From Diplolepis rosae (Eukaryota > Arthropoda > Insecta > Hymenoptera > Diplolepididae): a stretch of 64,000 nucleotides of DNA. Positions 45,719 to 57,593 of this stretch are shown here, piece after piece (position 1 is the first letter of the stretch; each line of letters begins with the position of its first letter). The position numbers and the translations under genes were made by a program. The notes beneath the pieces are model-generated. The model was given only the letters and a program-made list of their open reading frames with translations. It did not search any database and was not told the DNA's origin. The DNA lies in the NCBI GenBank assembly GCA_030998225.1, contig JAPYXD010000711.1, positions 1,798,001 to 1,862,000 of the forward strand, written 5' to 3'.

Positions 45719-48195
45719 TTAGTTTCATTTTAAATCCTAATCCTAATAAGGTTCTAATTTGAGTTATGTCGCTTTTCCACCCGATCCTGCAAATAATATT
45801 TCATAAAAAAATGTATGAATGCAAATTTGTAGAATTTTTTCTAGCAAACAATTTTGTTTAATAACATTTTTCCATATATTGTATTGTTTGAATGAAAAAT
45901 AAATTTTTATTATTGATATTTTTAAACTTAGAATACTATAACTATAATATCTGAGAATACTTTCCAAAGTTATGGAGTCCACAGACAACGATGGCGAAAA
46001 AACGACGAGCACAGACGACCAGACTGAATTGAGTGAACACTTTTTTTTAGATTTAAGAGATAATGAAACGTTAAAATTTGTTTTAAAAAGTATTGGTCAA
46101 ATTTTATAAAAATATAATATCTTCTCATATGTAATGAGAATGTCAAAGATTAATAGTCATAAATACCCTATCCTGGTCCTTTTTCAATTTGATTCTAGCC
46201 TATCAAAAATCATATTTTTTATCACGTAAGAAATGCATTTCAAGCATTTTTAGAAGAAACAGGGTTCTCAGTACTAGCAGTTTGAGCGTACTCCGCAGTA
46301 TTATTCGTGTAAGGGAAAGCAAATACACGGTTTTGATTTTCTAACGCCACACTTTCACCTCGACATAAACAGAATGAACATCCTAATGATCATTGAAGTA
46401 TAGAAAGTTTAAACATTCACATCTCGCGGGGATATCACAAGCTCCACTTAAGAGCACACCTTTTACGCGAATACGATGTTGATTTTGTAAGTTGACTTGA
46501 ATACCTTAACCAAGCTTATCTAACTCCGCTCTAATAATGTTAAAACACTTTTTGATGTTGGGTTTAGTGTTATGGAAAAAGGTAACTCATTTATTGCCAA
46601 ATAAATAGGACAGAAACTGATTTTTGAAAACCTGAAAACTGGCACACCATCGGTGTACCATGAAAATGAAATGTTATCTGAATTTGAAAGAAATCCATCA
46701 TCAAACTAGATTTTGTAAAAATCACCATCATACATGTCTGATAAAGTCGGAGCTGGGTACAAGGGTTTATTGAATTTATGTTGCAAATTATTATAAAACT
46801 CTCTTCTGTGGTACATCTCCTTTAATTGATCGATAAATGGTAAGGGAGTGGAAAAGCAATTTTTATTTCATAGGAAAAGAAGGATAAATATCCGCTCTCA
46901 AGCATGATTCTCACATACATGTAGAGCAATAATATCTTCTTTTTAAACTAGTCGTATTGCGCAAAGAGAAAAAGCTACGGAACTTAAACAAACTATTCTT
47001 CTTCCGTTTGTCTTGCAGACAGTGTAAGTTGATGACAGTAATTATATCACTCAAACACGTCATCGTTATGTTATGACGTAGAAAAATAGTCAAAATCAGC
47101 AGCATACTCTTAATTAAAATAATACTTCCTCTTTGGTACATTCACTAATATCAAAAAAATACACTCAGAAAAAGGCCTAGTAAAATTTACAGTTGAAAAC
47201 TCTTAAAAGGTACTTTTGAGATTAAAATTTTAGAATTAATACATTTTGACATTCTGCAAATGTATAAAAGCTCTAAACTGTCACGAGTTACGACAAATGA
47301 ACTAAACTCGAAAATGTCAACAATATTATTGCTCATTTCTATGATTTTCAATTCACGAAATTTTAAAATATTCAAAACTCCACATTTTTGATTGACAGGT
47401 TTCGATTACAAACTTTGAAATTTCCTACAGTCAGAAAAAAGCTGGCTAACACCAAATGTTATTTTTAATAGTATCGACTTTCAAACAGTTGCGAAATACT
47501 CCAAAGTAATTTTCAATTTTAAACTTACAAATTCTCAAAATTTTAAATTCTTCATGACCAAATTACCCAGCTTAACTGATTTCCTAAATTTACAAATCAC
47601 CATAAGATGTTTGTTCTTGGGTCTTCTTATGATTTGATTCACAGACGATCGAATTCGCATTTGCATAGCGGGTTTTTCTCCATTTTCAACCGAAAAATTG
47701 TATGATCTTGAAAATTTATAAATTAATTTGACTGATAGGATTTAAAATGCGAATTGATTTTTTTTTAGATTCTTCTTGATTGATAATTATCACATCTGGA
47801 CTAATTTTCATATTCAAAAGTTTCGGTCCTGGCTCCATTTTGTTGTGCATTATCGTTTACTTTTCTGTAATAATATTATTCCATCACAATCTGTATGATT
47901 CAATATCTTCATGAATAATTTCATAATATGTACGTTTCTTGTATTGATTGAAAAAAAGTTTTTGTATAAATATGAATAATATTCATAAATATTAATAATA
48001 AATCATCAATATTGAAGAAAGTGATAGCAAAATTGAATAATTATTGTGCAATTCTAGTGAAACAAATCAATATACGTTATTTTAGATAAAATATCAAAGT
48101 AGTAAATGATATTTTGTTTTTGTCAAAATTTTTTGTTTCGCATTAAAATATGTCATAATTTTTCATCGATAGAACTTCGATATATTCGAATAGTT
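45719..48195. other. Noncoding AT-rich spacer
   Basis: One short frame is noted separately at 45971. The rest is AT-rich, with motifs such as ACACTCAGAAAAAGGCC near 47160 similar to ACACGCCGAAAAAAG near 31290. No gene or complete element is recognised. Confidence 0.4.
45971..46108 (+). CDS. Small acidic open frame, possible exon
   Basis: ATG at 45971, 45 codons, ends TAA 46106-46108. It reads MESTDNDGEKTTSTDDQTEL then a hydrophobic end. The acidic, Thr-rich start is unlike the AT-driven frames around it and would suit a first exon. There is no family match or flanking support. Confidence 0.2.
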
Positions 48196-48317
48196 ATGTC
48201 ATGTATCGAAGACTACAGTTTTATTATTATTATTATCATTGAAAGAGAAAGGAAGATGCACACGGGCGTTGTTATTTAATACAACAACAAAATGGAGAGC
48301 CAGCAACGTTTTCTTAC

Positions 48318-48503
48318 CGCTTTCTGGACTGCTGCAAGTACCCTGGCCACTCGAAGATCCCTCAGTAAACTCACTCATTTTACGTGCACGTTCCTCGTAG
48401 CTGAAATCACAATCAGGTGAACGGTGGTCATTTTCATTCTCCACATTTCTGTTATTTCTGTCAAGAACTGGTACCGGGACGTATCGGTAGTAAGGGTTCC
48501 AAT
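48318..48503 (-). CDS. Putative 186 bp host exon, phase 1-1
   Basis: On the minus strand ACTGCTACAAG|ATTGG gives an acceptor and GCG|GTAAGAAA a good donor. Between them one frame is fully open. It reads WNPYYRYVPVPVLDRNNRN, then ENENDHRSPDCDFSYEERAR, then a Ser/Gly-rich end. Both borders are phase 1. There are no transposon motifs. The family is not recognised and partner exons were not found. Donor-like quality and peptide composition are the only support. Confidence 0.4.
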
Positions 48504-48635
48504 CTTGTAGCAGTTACAGGATTAAGGCTATTTGTTGGTGGATAATCCCACACACATCATTGTGCCTGCGTGTGTACTCTTTAACCCTTTCAGGGGCACA
48601 TTTTTCTGGTGCATCTACTCCAGATATGATAGTAG

Positions 48636-48930
48636 CTATAAGGGTTCTCGGGGTTGTTGATTACGAATCTGAAGTCAGATTTTCAAAATTCAAAATGGCG
48701 GATCCAATATGGCGGTCAAAATTTTCAAAAAAGGGTAAATTGATGCTAAATTTTGGTTGTAAGGGTTTTTGGGGTCGCTGATTACGAATCTGAAGTCATA
48801 TTTTCAAAATTCAAAATGGCGGATCCAATATGGCGGTCAAAATCTTCAAAAAAAGGCAATTTAATGCTAAATTTCGGTTATAAGGGTTTTTGTGACCACT
48901 GATTACGAATCTGAAGTCAGATTTTCAAAA
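48636..48930 (+). repeat. 121 bp tandem repeat, about 2.4 units
   Basis: GATTACGAATCTGAAGTCA starts at 48659, 48780 and 48901, so the period is 121 bp. Each full unit has AAAATGGCGGATCCAATATG. The fold-back at 27882-28086 carries a related core. Confidence 0.85.
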
Positions 48931-49524
48931 TGGTGATGTGCAGAATTGTATAACTTTTATCCGCTGTTGTGGGGCCAGAGTAATAGTGCGTGTAACATGC
49001 ACATTGACCATTCAGTGTAAAGAAAGTTACTAGGACCTCAATGATGACATAAGATCTTAGAGTTGTAAAGTTGAATAAATATATTCATGAAATTATAAAT
49101 AATTTTCTTGTAAAAAATGTTAAATAAATAAGTAAATTACGAAATATCAAAAAAATTCATTATTCGAAATATTTAAAAAAAAATTTTGAAAAAACTAGCG
49201 TACAAAAAAATCCGAAAAAAATATATATCATAATACTAAGTGTGTAGAATACTCAAAAAATCAGCAGAAGCTCACTTTTGCAGGTTACGGAAAAACCGAT
49301 TTCTTTCTGAAAAAAACGTGTTTTTTCGTGTTACTTTTTTATAACAAACAAATATATAAATAAAATAATGCAATTTTTCACCAGATTATAATAACTCAGA
49401 CTTCTAAGAGCCTAATAAGTATATATTTGCATAGATAAAGTGCCAAAATCTATCGGAAATATAAAAAAACTAAGACAACAAAGGTGGTACATAATCGTCC
49501 CACCGCCCCTGAAAGGGTTAAACC
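48931..49524. other. Noncoding AT-rich spacer
   Basis: Nothing recognised. Confidence 0.4.
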
Positions 49525-49680
49525 AATATTCTGCGGCCATCAATGATGTGTTTGATGGTTTCATTGAGATTTCCACATAATCGGCACGTGTCGTCAACGT
49601 TGTGCCGAAGGACGTGCTTTTGGTAGTTCCTAGTGCCGATTACCTTGTCCTAGATGGCCACGAAGAATCCTTACGCTTCT
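49525..49680 (-). pseudogene. LINE ORF2 C-terminal fragment with zinc-binding motif
   Basis: The minus frame reads GFFVAI, a TAG, then DKVIGTRNYQKHVLRHNV and TCRLCGNLNETIKHII. A basic region followed by CX2CX7H is the tail of a common insect non-LTR reverse transcriptase family distinct from the R1 copies here. The last cysteine (expected a few residues on) reads as Arg. Only this tail survives. Confidence 0.6.
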
Positions 49681-49788
49681 GGAAATAGTTCGACTCTAGG
49701 GAGCCACAAGTTGAAAGCCTCTTTATCCACGTTAGGTTGATCTCAGACCAGGGGGTGTTGTCTGTGACCACCATTAATAATTACATCT

Positions 49789-50887
49789 GTGATTATACAA
49801 TACATGTGGGATAGCGTGTTGCTCTATGACACCAAAGACGCTTCCAGGGAAAAGACGGTCACCACAGACGCTGCACAGGGTTTCACACTGGGCCGCGACT
49901 TGTGGAACGAATTATACGACGGGATCCTACGTACGAAGATTCCAGAAGGCACTTTCCTGGTGGAATACGCGGATGATATCACGGGTATCATAGAGGCGCG
50001 CTACCTAGAGAGGGCACAGATGAAGCTGAATCAGGTCATCAGACGAGTTTTCGGCTGGATGGAAGAATACGACCTAGACCTGGCAGTCCACGAGACAGAG
50101 ATCCTGATCATGACAATGAAGAGGATAGATACTGTGATAACGATGCAGGTGAGAATAGAGACGATCGACACCAAGAGGGCGGTCAAGTACCTTTGTGTAA
50201 AACTCGACACTGAGCTCACCTTCTGGGAAAAAATCAAAGATGCATCAGACAAGGCCGCCACGGTCATGACGGTCCTAAGTAGGTGCTCTGAGAGTAGCCT
50301 GCTCCTACAGAACAGTATCAGTACCAGCCGTGTTAGCCATCACAGGAATTATCCCAATCGACCTGCTGGCAATGGAGAGAAAAGGGATTTTTAAGAGACA
50401 ACTCGGCGCAGAGAAGATCGAGGCAAAACGCCAAGCCAGAGCATGCTCTATGGAATTTTGGCAACTAAGATGGGAAGAAGACACCGGAGGTAGGTCAACC
50501 CCTAGGATGATTAAACAGCGGCAACTATAGGTACAACGAGAAAATTGGGAAGTCGATTCCTTTCTGACACGGTTCCTGTCTGGGCATGAATACTTCCGTG
50601 CAAGGATGAGAAAGATTGGAATCCCCAAATTCATTTACTGCAACGCGCCCCGGGAACATGCACATCATGTGTTTTTCGTCTGCGACAGAAGGCAGGATAG
50701 CAGGCACAGAATAGAAAGCGAAATAATCGGGCAAATTATACCTAAAAACATCATAGATAAGATGCTCCTCAGCAAGAGCCGTTGGGACGAAGTAGCGGTG
50801 TTTGTCTATACGATTCTTTGGGTGAAGAAAGCAGACGAAGATCAAATAGACCGAAGTCAAACATCGAGGGAAGCAGAAACAACGTAA
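49789..50887 (+). pseudogene. R1-clade ORF2, 3' half (reverse transcriptase palm to stop)
   Basis: Starts inside the reverse transcriptase: TTDAAQGFTLGRDLWNELYD, then the catalytic VEYADDITGI, where the family usually has FADD. A frameshift lies near 50330. Then GIIPIDLLAMERKGIF and the C-terminal zinc motif FIYCNAPREHAHHVFFVC follow, with TAG 50528-50530 in between. The stop is TAA 50885-50887. Only 12 bases later the 5' UTR of another R1 element begins. Confidence 0.8.
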
Positions 50888-50899
50888 GCTGCTGCTTGA

Positions 50900-51902
50900 G
50901 GCCAAGCACGGAACAGACGCGACCTGCATCCCAATAACGGTGGTAGCTGAAAGGACTCTGCCAGCAGCAGGGCTGTCGCGGTCTTAATAGCCGTCAAGGG
51001 AGCCCTATAAACAGGCACTTCCCTAGTGATGGGCCAGCCGGGCGAACGCACCATGACGGTTTTTCTGCGATCTTCCAGCGCGTGTGCACACGGTGTGGAG
51101 CCAAAGCATCAGGGGACACTGAATAGGTTCCTTGATGCCGAATTAAAGATTACAGAGTGAATGTGGGGGGGGGGGGGCTCATTCCAGATATCGCCCCAAA
51201 TGTGCATGTGGCGTGATGCTGAATTTCCCTCATGCGCTTTCTCGGTCACATCGCAACCACATGCACGATACGGACACCCGCAAACGCCAGAATGAATGGA
51301 CTGCTCAGTGAATGGGCTGCGACCGGTGCCTGGTGGATAATCCCGATAGACTAGCCAAGGTAGGAGTAGTAGCCTCTTGATCAGGGTAGGACGCGAGGTC
51401 AGTACCTTACCTCTGTGAAAGTAATATGGGTAACCGTAAGTCTCTCCGTTGTTCGGCCGCGAATGGCAAAGATCCCGTAAAACCATATGTTAAACTGGGA
51501 AAACCGCTCACGATCCTGCTGTCTGGAGTCAATTTCGGGGTTGAGATCATGGACCTCTGGGTGCAGGAATGAAGGATTAATGGGTCAGTATTTCCTTATA
51601 TCCGACGTTGCGTAGGTCAAATCACACACCGTCTAGCCTGAGTTTGGGTCAAGTGCCGGGGCGGAGCGGGCATCGCTAGTTCTATAGAGGTGACGTTAAA
51701 TCTTTTGCATCATTATGGCGCGGGCCTATCCCGTAAAATTTTTATTAGCATCGAGATATGTGCTAATAGGACTGACCATCCGACAAGCTGCTTCTCGGTT
51801 TGGGCATAAAGAACTAGGGATTTACACATGCGGGGATAGTAGCCCCACCGACGTGGGTCTCCTATGACGGGCGAGCAATCTTAAAGATCTACTAAGTACA
51901 AA
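50900..51902 (+). other. R1-clade LINE 5' UTR (copy B)
   Basis: Starts GCCAAGCACGGAACAGACGC and follows copy A (37730-38568) closely up to about 51700, including AATATGGGTAACCGTAAGTC. It then carries about 120-150 extra bases before the Met at 51903. A run of 13 G lies at 51165-51177. Confidence 0.75.
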
Positions 51903-52470
51903 ATGGAAGCATCAATTAATAACGGAAAGGAGGAGAAGGCAAATTGGCAAAGAAGAAGAAGGGGAGAGCGACAGTACAAAAGCCGTTCTCCGAAGAATGG
52001 GCCGTCGTTAAAAACGACATGAAGAAGAAAAAGAGGAAGAGTACCCAGGAGGGGAAAGGGGAAAAGACGGGAAAACATTCCCAGCCTAAAAATAAAATCG
52101 AATCAAGGCTGACCACGAAACTAGAAGTGAAGATGTCCTTATAGAGATAAGGCAAACGACGGCCGTGGAAAGACAGGGTTTCTCCGATGCTCTCAGGGTA
52201 GCATCAGGAGAATCGGGCAGCGACTGAATGCTGGTCTCCAGGACGACCCTGCTCAGATGCCTCGGCTGTCGGCACGAAAATCGAGCCTGCAAATAGTCCA
52301 AGCCGACGCACCCGGTGCTACAGGTGTGGCAGCAGGGAGTACAAGGCGACTGACTGCGAAGCCAGCCCCAAGTGCTTCTTGTGCACAGGTGATGCACTGG
52401 GGCACGTAGCGTGGTCGGGCAGTTGCAGGGTATTTCATGAAGTCGTAGCAAAATATGGCTGCTCCCAATA
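51903..52470 (+). pseudogene. R1-clade ORF1 (Gag-like) with zinc knuckles, frameshifted
   Basis: The Met at 51903 opens MEASINNGKEEKANWQRRRR. The more coding-like continuation is one frame over (AKKKKGRATVQKPFSEEWAV). The knuckles at about 52310-52430 read CYRCGSREYKATDC, with Tyr in place of His, and CFLCTGDALGHVAWSGSC. TAA at 52468-52470 closes the frame. These bind the element's RNA in working copies. Confidence 0.7.
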
Positions 52471-52479
52471 AAGGTTCTG

Positions 52480-54080
52480 CAGGGATATTTGTATAGAAGC
52501 AGGATGGCCCAGGACCTGCTTGCTCAGATCCGTCTCGAGAAGAACGCTGACGTGGTGATCGTTAGCACACAGTATTGAGACGATACTGAAGAAGGCTGGA
52601 ATCGCAATGTCCTCGGTACCGCAGCCATCTAGATTCCTGAGACACGGTGGCACCTGGTGTCGCACCACTTGTTGGGGAGAGTTTTTGTCTGGGTGAGGTG
52701 CAGTAAGAGACATGGAAGGGGAGCTGATTAGTAGCTGGATATTTTAACGCCAAGGCCCTCGAGTGGGACAAAAGGCATCCCGACTCAAGGGAAGGACGAG
52801 TTCTAGACATAGCGCCCAGGCCGGGGCGCCTGGTTTTAAACACTGGCTCCACGTCTGCCTTTAGAAGGGCTGGCTACATGGAGACCATTCCGGATTTCTC
52901 TCTGGTGACGGAAAGCCTGGTGGCGCATGTCTGGGACTGGCAGGTGATCGAGAACTTTACGGCTAGCAATCACCAGTACATCATGTTCTGCGTTCGCGAT
53001 GGAATGCCGACCCGCGGTGCTGAACAAAGCGCCCCCCCCCTCAGGTGGAACCTCAAAAAAATGAACACCGACAGGCTCTCTGGCCCTAGAACGCGGTCAG
53101 AAAACCCTAGCCGAAACGGAGGATGGAGCTGCGTCACCAGCGTGGGCTGAAGCGATGACAAGCATGACAATGCGTTTGATCCACCAGGCCTGCGTGGAGG
53201 CTATGCCGGCGTTCTGCTTATTGGTGGATGCACGAAATTTCGGAACTCCGGAGAAAGTACCTGAGTTGCAGGCGCGTGGCTCATCGAGCCAAAAAGAGCG
53301 ACCGCAATGCGGTCCTAAAAAGAACTGAATATCTGGTGGCGAAGAGAGCCCTAGGTCGGAACATCAAAGCCAGTAAGTGCCGATTCTCGAACAGACAAAG
53401 GAATGATCTGAAAAATAATCCGTGGGGTCTAGGGTATAAAATCGTAATGCGGAAGCTCGGGGCTTTGGCTAAGAATGCCGTGATGGAAGCAGAAGCGATG
53501 GACAGGATTATCGATGCCCTATTTCCCACTCATTCAAAACGGTATGAGAATCCACGTACACGGGAGGACTTGGAGGCTCCACCATTCACACTGGTGGAAA
53601 CTCAGACGAGCTGTGTGCTCATTCATGTGCCAAAAGGCTCCAGGACCGGATGGATTGCCAGCTGAAGTACTGAAGGCAGCATCGAGGAGTCATCCAGAGC
53701 TCTTGCTTAGCATGTACAACTCTTGACTTCGGGTGGGCGTTTTTCACTCCTGCTGGGAGGAGGCGAGGCGTGTGCTGCTTGGCAAGGGCAAAGCACCAGC
53801 AGATGCATTGTCGTCTTACAGTTCTTTGTGCATGCTGGACACTGCCGGGAAGCTCCTGAAAAAGCTGGCGAGACAGCGCCTCCCACCCGCAATAAAAGCG
53901 GCTGGGGGTCTGACCGAGAGGCAATACGGCTTTCGGATGGGTAGGTCTAGCGCTGAAGCTCTCCAGGAGGTAGTGAGGGCTGCCAAGTGCGCGGGAAGGG
54001 GTTATTACTATTGCATATCCGTGTGTCTCTTGGCGACGCTAGACGTCAAAAATGCCTTCAATTTCCGTGAGGTGGGTTGA
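52480..54080 (+). pseudogene. R1-clade ORF2, 5' half (endonuclease and start of reverse transcriptase)
   Basis: A heavily damaged endonuclease opens with MAQDLLAQIRLEKNADVVIV. The better frame from 53228 reads RKYLSCRRVAHRAKKSDRNA and NNPWGLGYKIVMRKLG. The reverse transcriptase block KAPGPDGLPAEVLKAASRSH follows, then MLDTAGKLLKKLARQ, YGFRMGRSSAEALQ and LDVKNAFN. Homology stops near 54080, just where the piece at 49789 begins in the protein. Confidence 0.75.
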
Positions 54081-54975
54081 CGCGCAGCAGACTTTGAGCC
54101 CGGACTTCCAGAGATCATATGCAATTTGTTGTTATCCATCAATCAATTATGAATAATAAATTTAATAATTATGTTTATTAATAACTATTAAAGTTACTAT
54201 GATTACTTGATTCAGTTATATAAACAATAAAGAATATCCAAATATCAAGACATAACTAATGATAGAATAATAGTAATTGAAAACGAATGCCAATTCTAAT
54301 ACAACTATATTTTTATCATCTCTATTGTACGAAAATTGTATCATCGTTATTACTTTATGACCTATGTATTCAAATAGTGTCATTGACCCTTGCGGCCAAG
54401 CCTACCGGATGCAGTTGACACACGTCTATACTACGCCTTCGGAAAATATAAGTGACACTCAAAATATGTAAAAGATACACCCCCACTGCTCTCACTAACT
54501 CGGAAAATCGGTCTGATACACTAACCTACTCAGCTCAGATGAACTGAAATACCTAAAAACACCAGATCAGTCTGAAAGTTCCTCTTTACCCGCCGTCTAT
54601 AAATAAACCCTACAGAGTTACCACGTAGAAGTAGTAGTCTACAAATGCAATACTCAGAGCGCAACCGGCTCCGATTAGCAAACCAAGAATAACGCGAGTT
54701 TCATTGTTTGGATGACTACGAGTGAAGTCGAGAGGTTTGTCCGAATTAGTAACCAGCCAAGGTATCCTGGATGACAAGTTTTCGCGTCTTCATTGAAATC
54801 TGGCAAGTAAGGATGAATTTTAATGTCAATTAAAGGGCCATTCACAGGATGGACTTAATCTTCAAGCAACGCTCCCCATTCAAATTAATTCGGTAAGTCA
54901 CGACATGTACCCCCCCCCCCCCCCCCATCCTTCCCTCTCTATCTCTCTTTCCCAGTTTTGAAAACTCGGGCACTA
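54081..54975. other. Noncoding spacer with a poly-C run
   Basis: AT-rich. A C run of 17 lies at about 54911-54927. No gene is seen. Confidence 0.4.
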
Positions 54976-55563
54976 TCAGTACTCTTTGATGAGACTCTCA
55001 GAGTTGAAATAAATATATCGTCTACCACATAAGTTTTGAACAAGATTTCGTTCAACGATTGATGGAGTATTTACAACTGTCCTCGGAACTTTCGGTAAAT
55101 ACTTCAAGAGGAATGGTTCGTCTCGCAACATTTGGAAAATTTCTTTTTGCTGCAAGTCAGTCATATTTGTAGAAAGAAAGGTGTTTTTGAAAGCCCTTCT
55201 ACAACTCGCTGTGCGGTCTACCATTACAGGAGGAACATTGCCATCATTTAACAGATGGTTACTGCCATTCTCATTATCGCTATGCAAAGACTCACTGTCA
55301 GTTTCATAATCATTGCAATTCTTTCTTAATCTTTCTATATCAGACAAAACAGATTTAACTTCGTCAAAATCAATATCTATTTGACGTTGAATAGTTTCAT
55401 CATTGTTGACTTCACTTTTAGACTCCTCGCGAGTGTCATTCGAGTCGTTAACATTACAGCTAAAATAATTTACATGATTTTGTGACGAGTCAGTATTATA
55501 AGATTAACTAGAGGTGCTACTCATAGACATATCTCTTTGAACGCGTTGATAACTCAAATTCAT
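54976..55563 (-). pseudogene. CACTA (EnSpm) transposase N-terminal exon, one stop
   Basis: The Met at 55561-55563 opens MNLSYQRVQRDMSMSSTSS. Codon 20 is TAA (55504-55506), and the same frame then stays open for 175 codons through an acidic region to FKNTFLSTNMTDLQQKEIF, LRDEPFLLKYLPKVPRTV and CGRRYIYFNSESLI. This LPK-PRT-TP block precedes the transposase core in animal CACTA genes. No downstream exons are present, because poly-C and AT-rich DNA follow. It is not a copy of the 14.3 kb gene. Confidence 0.6.
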
Positions 55564-55829
55564 TCGGATCATCACAAGCCTTTGACGTCTTTGTCAAGGC
55601 CCAAGATTGAAAAATGTCTTGGACTTCGACAGTGCTGGCGGTAGGCTGGTTTATGACGTCAAATCCCTGAAAGGCATGGACAAGATGACGACTTTTTGAC
55701 GCTGGAGAATAAAAATGCCCCTAATCTGGTAACCGTGGTAGATTGACTAACATTCCCAGTGTTAAATTCTACTTTTTAGTGGAGTCTTGAAAAATGTAAC
55801 TTTTTTTTAAAGAAAAAGCAACACGTATA

Positions 55830-56105
55830 CAGAGTGCGACACATAAGTTTCGAGACTGGACACGGAAAACACCATTGAAACAAGATATGTGAATATTTTT
55901 TTTTTTTCAAAATATTCACCTCTAGTTTCAACACACTTTTTACAGCGATTCGACAGTGATTAAAATGCGTATTCTAGCTCATTTTGTGGAGTTGCATCTA
56001 GTGCTCATGCTGTAGGTGTTTTGATGGTCGTAATGTCATTAAGAAAACACCCTTTCAACTTGAATTTCAATTTTGGGAATAAAGGGAACAACTCATGAAA
56101 ATCAT
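55830..56105 (-). pseudogene. Tc1/mariner transposase C-terminal remnant
   Basis: The minus frame reads FPLFPKLKFKLKGCFLNDI and TTIKTPTA, a TGA, then LDATPQNELEYAF, a TAA, then RCKKCVETRGEYFE, which is the typical tail. The terminal sequence CAGAGTGCGACACATAAGTT starts at 55830, beside a TA. The rest of the element is gone. Confidence 0.7.
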
Positions 56106-56671
56106 GACGTGACACTCAAGTGAAAATCACGGAGTTTTTCCGGGATTTATTACGTAATAACAAATAGTTTCTGATAGGTTAGGGTCAGATTTATAGGTGG
56201 CCTTTATGGCCCTCTTGTTTTATGTAATTCAGATTTTGAAAGTATGCATACATAAGCCAGTCTGATCAATTTTCAACCTGTGTCTGATTAGACCAACGCA
56301 ATTGGAAAATTATCCAAGTGTTTTTAAATGTTCTGTAGAGTTAATTCTTTAAATCTCTATTTTTATATTATAAATGTATGTATTGTATAGTTTAAATATT
56401 CTAATAAATATGAATAATCGAGTCTGCTATGTCTACGGTATGTCTAGCTATGCAAAAGGCACCAGATTGGCCAAACAATAATCCGCAGGGGTTTTGAAAG
56501 TTCAAAGATAAAAGATATGAGCAACAATTCTATACAAATGCAGTTTTAAATAGCAGTAATATATCAACTTGATATAGGACCTATTTAAAGTGTATACCAA
56601 GAAGTATATCCTAATAGTATATATAGTATCCTAAGTATTTAAATCTCGGATTGAAACCTGAATTGCTCATT
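56106..56671. other. Noncoding spacer
   Basis: Nothing recognised beyond AT-rich DNA. Confidence 0.4.
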
Positions 56672-56673
56672 TA

Positions 56674-57593
56674 CCAGGTCTAGAAGTATGAAACCGGAAT
56701 TTCCCTATAGATGGTGCTTGCCATCAGTTTAGGGACCGTACGACCGCTTCTGTAGCGCTATCTTCTCCCTCTAGCAGCTGAGAAAGATTTTCAGTAAACA
56801 ACAACCCAAGTTCGATATACCAGTGTATTTACTACAAGCATCAACATGACTAGTTTTGTGCCTACGAACTACGATTTGCGGACAGCACTGGTTTTTTGTT
56901 ATCACTTGAAGAAAACTCCTGCAGAATCGCATCGAATGCTTGTCGAAACTTACGGTGAACATGCTCTTGGCAAAACACAGTGTTTCGAGTGGTTTAAAAA
57001 ATTCAAAAGTTGTAATTTTGATGTGAGAAACGAAGATCGTGGAAAACCAGCGAAAAAGTGCGTTTGGTGGGATCAGAAGGGTATTATCTATTATGAGCTG
57101 CTAAAACCTGGTGAAACTGTCAACACGAATCGCTACCAACAGAAAATGATCGATTTAAATCGAGCATTACAAGAAAAACGACCGAATTATCGAAGAAGGC
57201 AACACAAAGTCATTTTTCTTCACGATAATGCCCCATCACACACGACGAAACGGGTCAAGGAAACGATCGAGACGTTCAGTTAGGAAATACTGGCGCATGC
57301 CGCTTATTCTCCAGACTTGGTTCCGTCGGATTACCATCTGTTTGCATCACTGGGCCACGCTCTCGCTGAACAACGCTTCACTTCGTACGAAAATGTACGA
57401 TAATGGCTGGATAACTGGTTTGATTTAAAAGACGAACAGTTTTATGGGCGTGGCATTTATCATCTTCTGGAGAGGTGGGGGAAATGTGTAAATAGCAATG
57501 GAGATTACTTTGAATAAAATATGTTTCATCATTTTCATGCAACAGACGTGTAACTTTTGCAAAAAAATTTCGGTTTCATACTTCTAGGCCTGG
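56674..57593 (+). mobile_element. Internally deleted mariner (920 bp) with intact ends
   Basis: Inverted termini CCAGGTCTAGAAGTATGAAA and its complement, with two mismatches. TA lies at 56672-56673 and 57594-57595. It is a different lineage from the element at 8712. The ends look usable by a suitable enzyme. Confidence 0.9.
56846..57517 (+). pseudogene. Mariner transposase with in-frame central deletion
   Basis: MTSFVPTNYDLRTALVF and HRMLVETYGEHALGKTQCFE give the helix-turn-helix half. It joins in frame, around GKPAKK, to CVWWDQKGIIYYELLKPGET, so the segment with the first catalytic Asp (normally TGDEKW) is lost. The second Asp (LHDNAPSH) and third (LVPSDYHLF) remain. One frame runs the whole 224 codons, broken only by TAG near 57271 and TAA near 57402. 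The enzyme would be catalytically dead even without the stops, but the DNA-binding half is intact. Confidence 0.92.
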
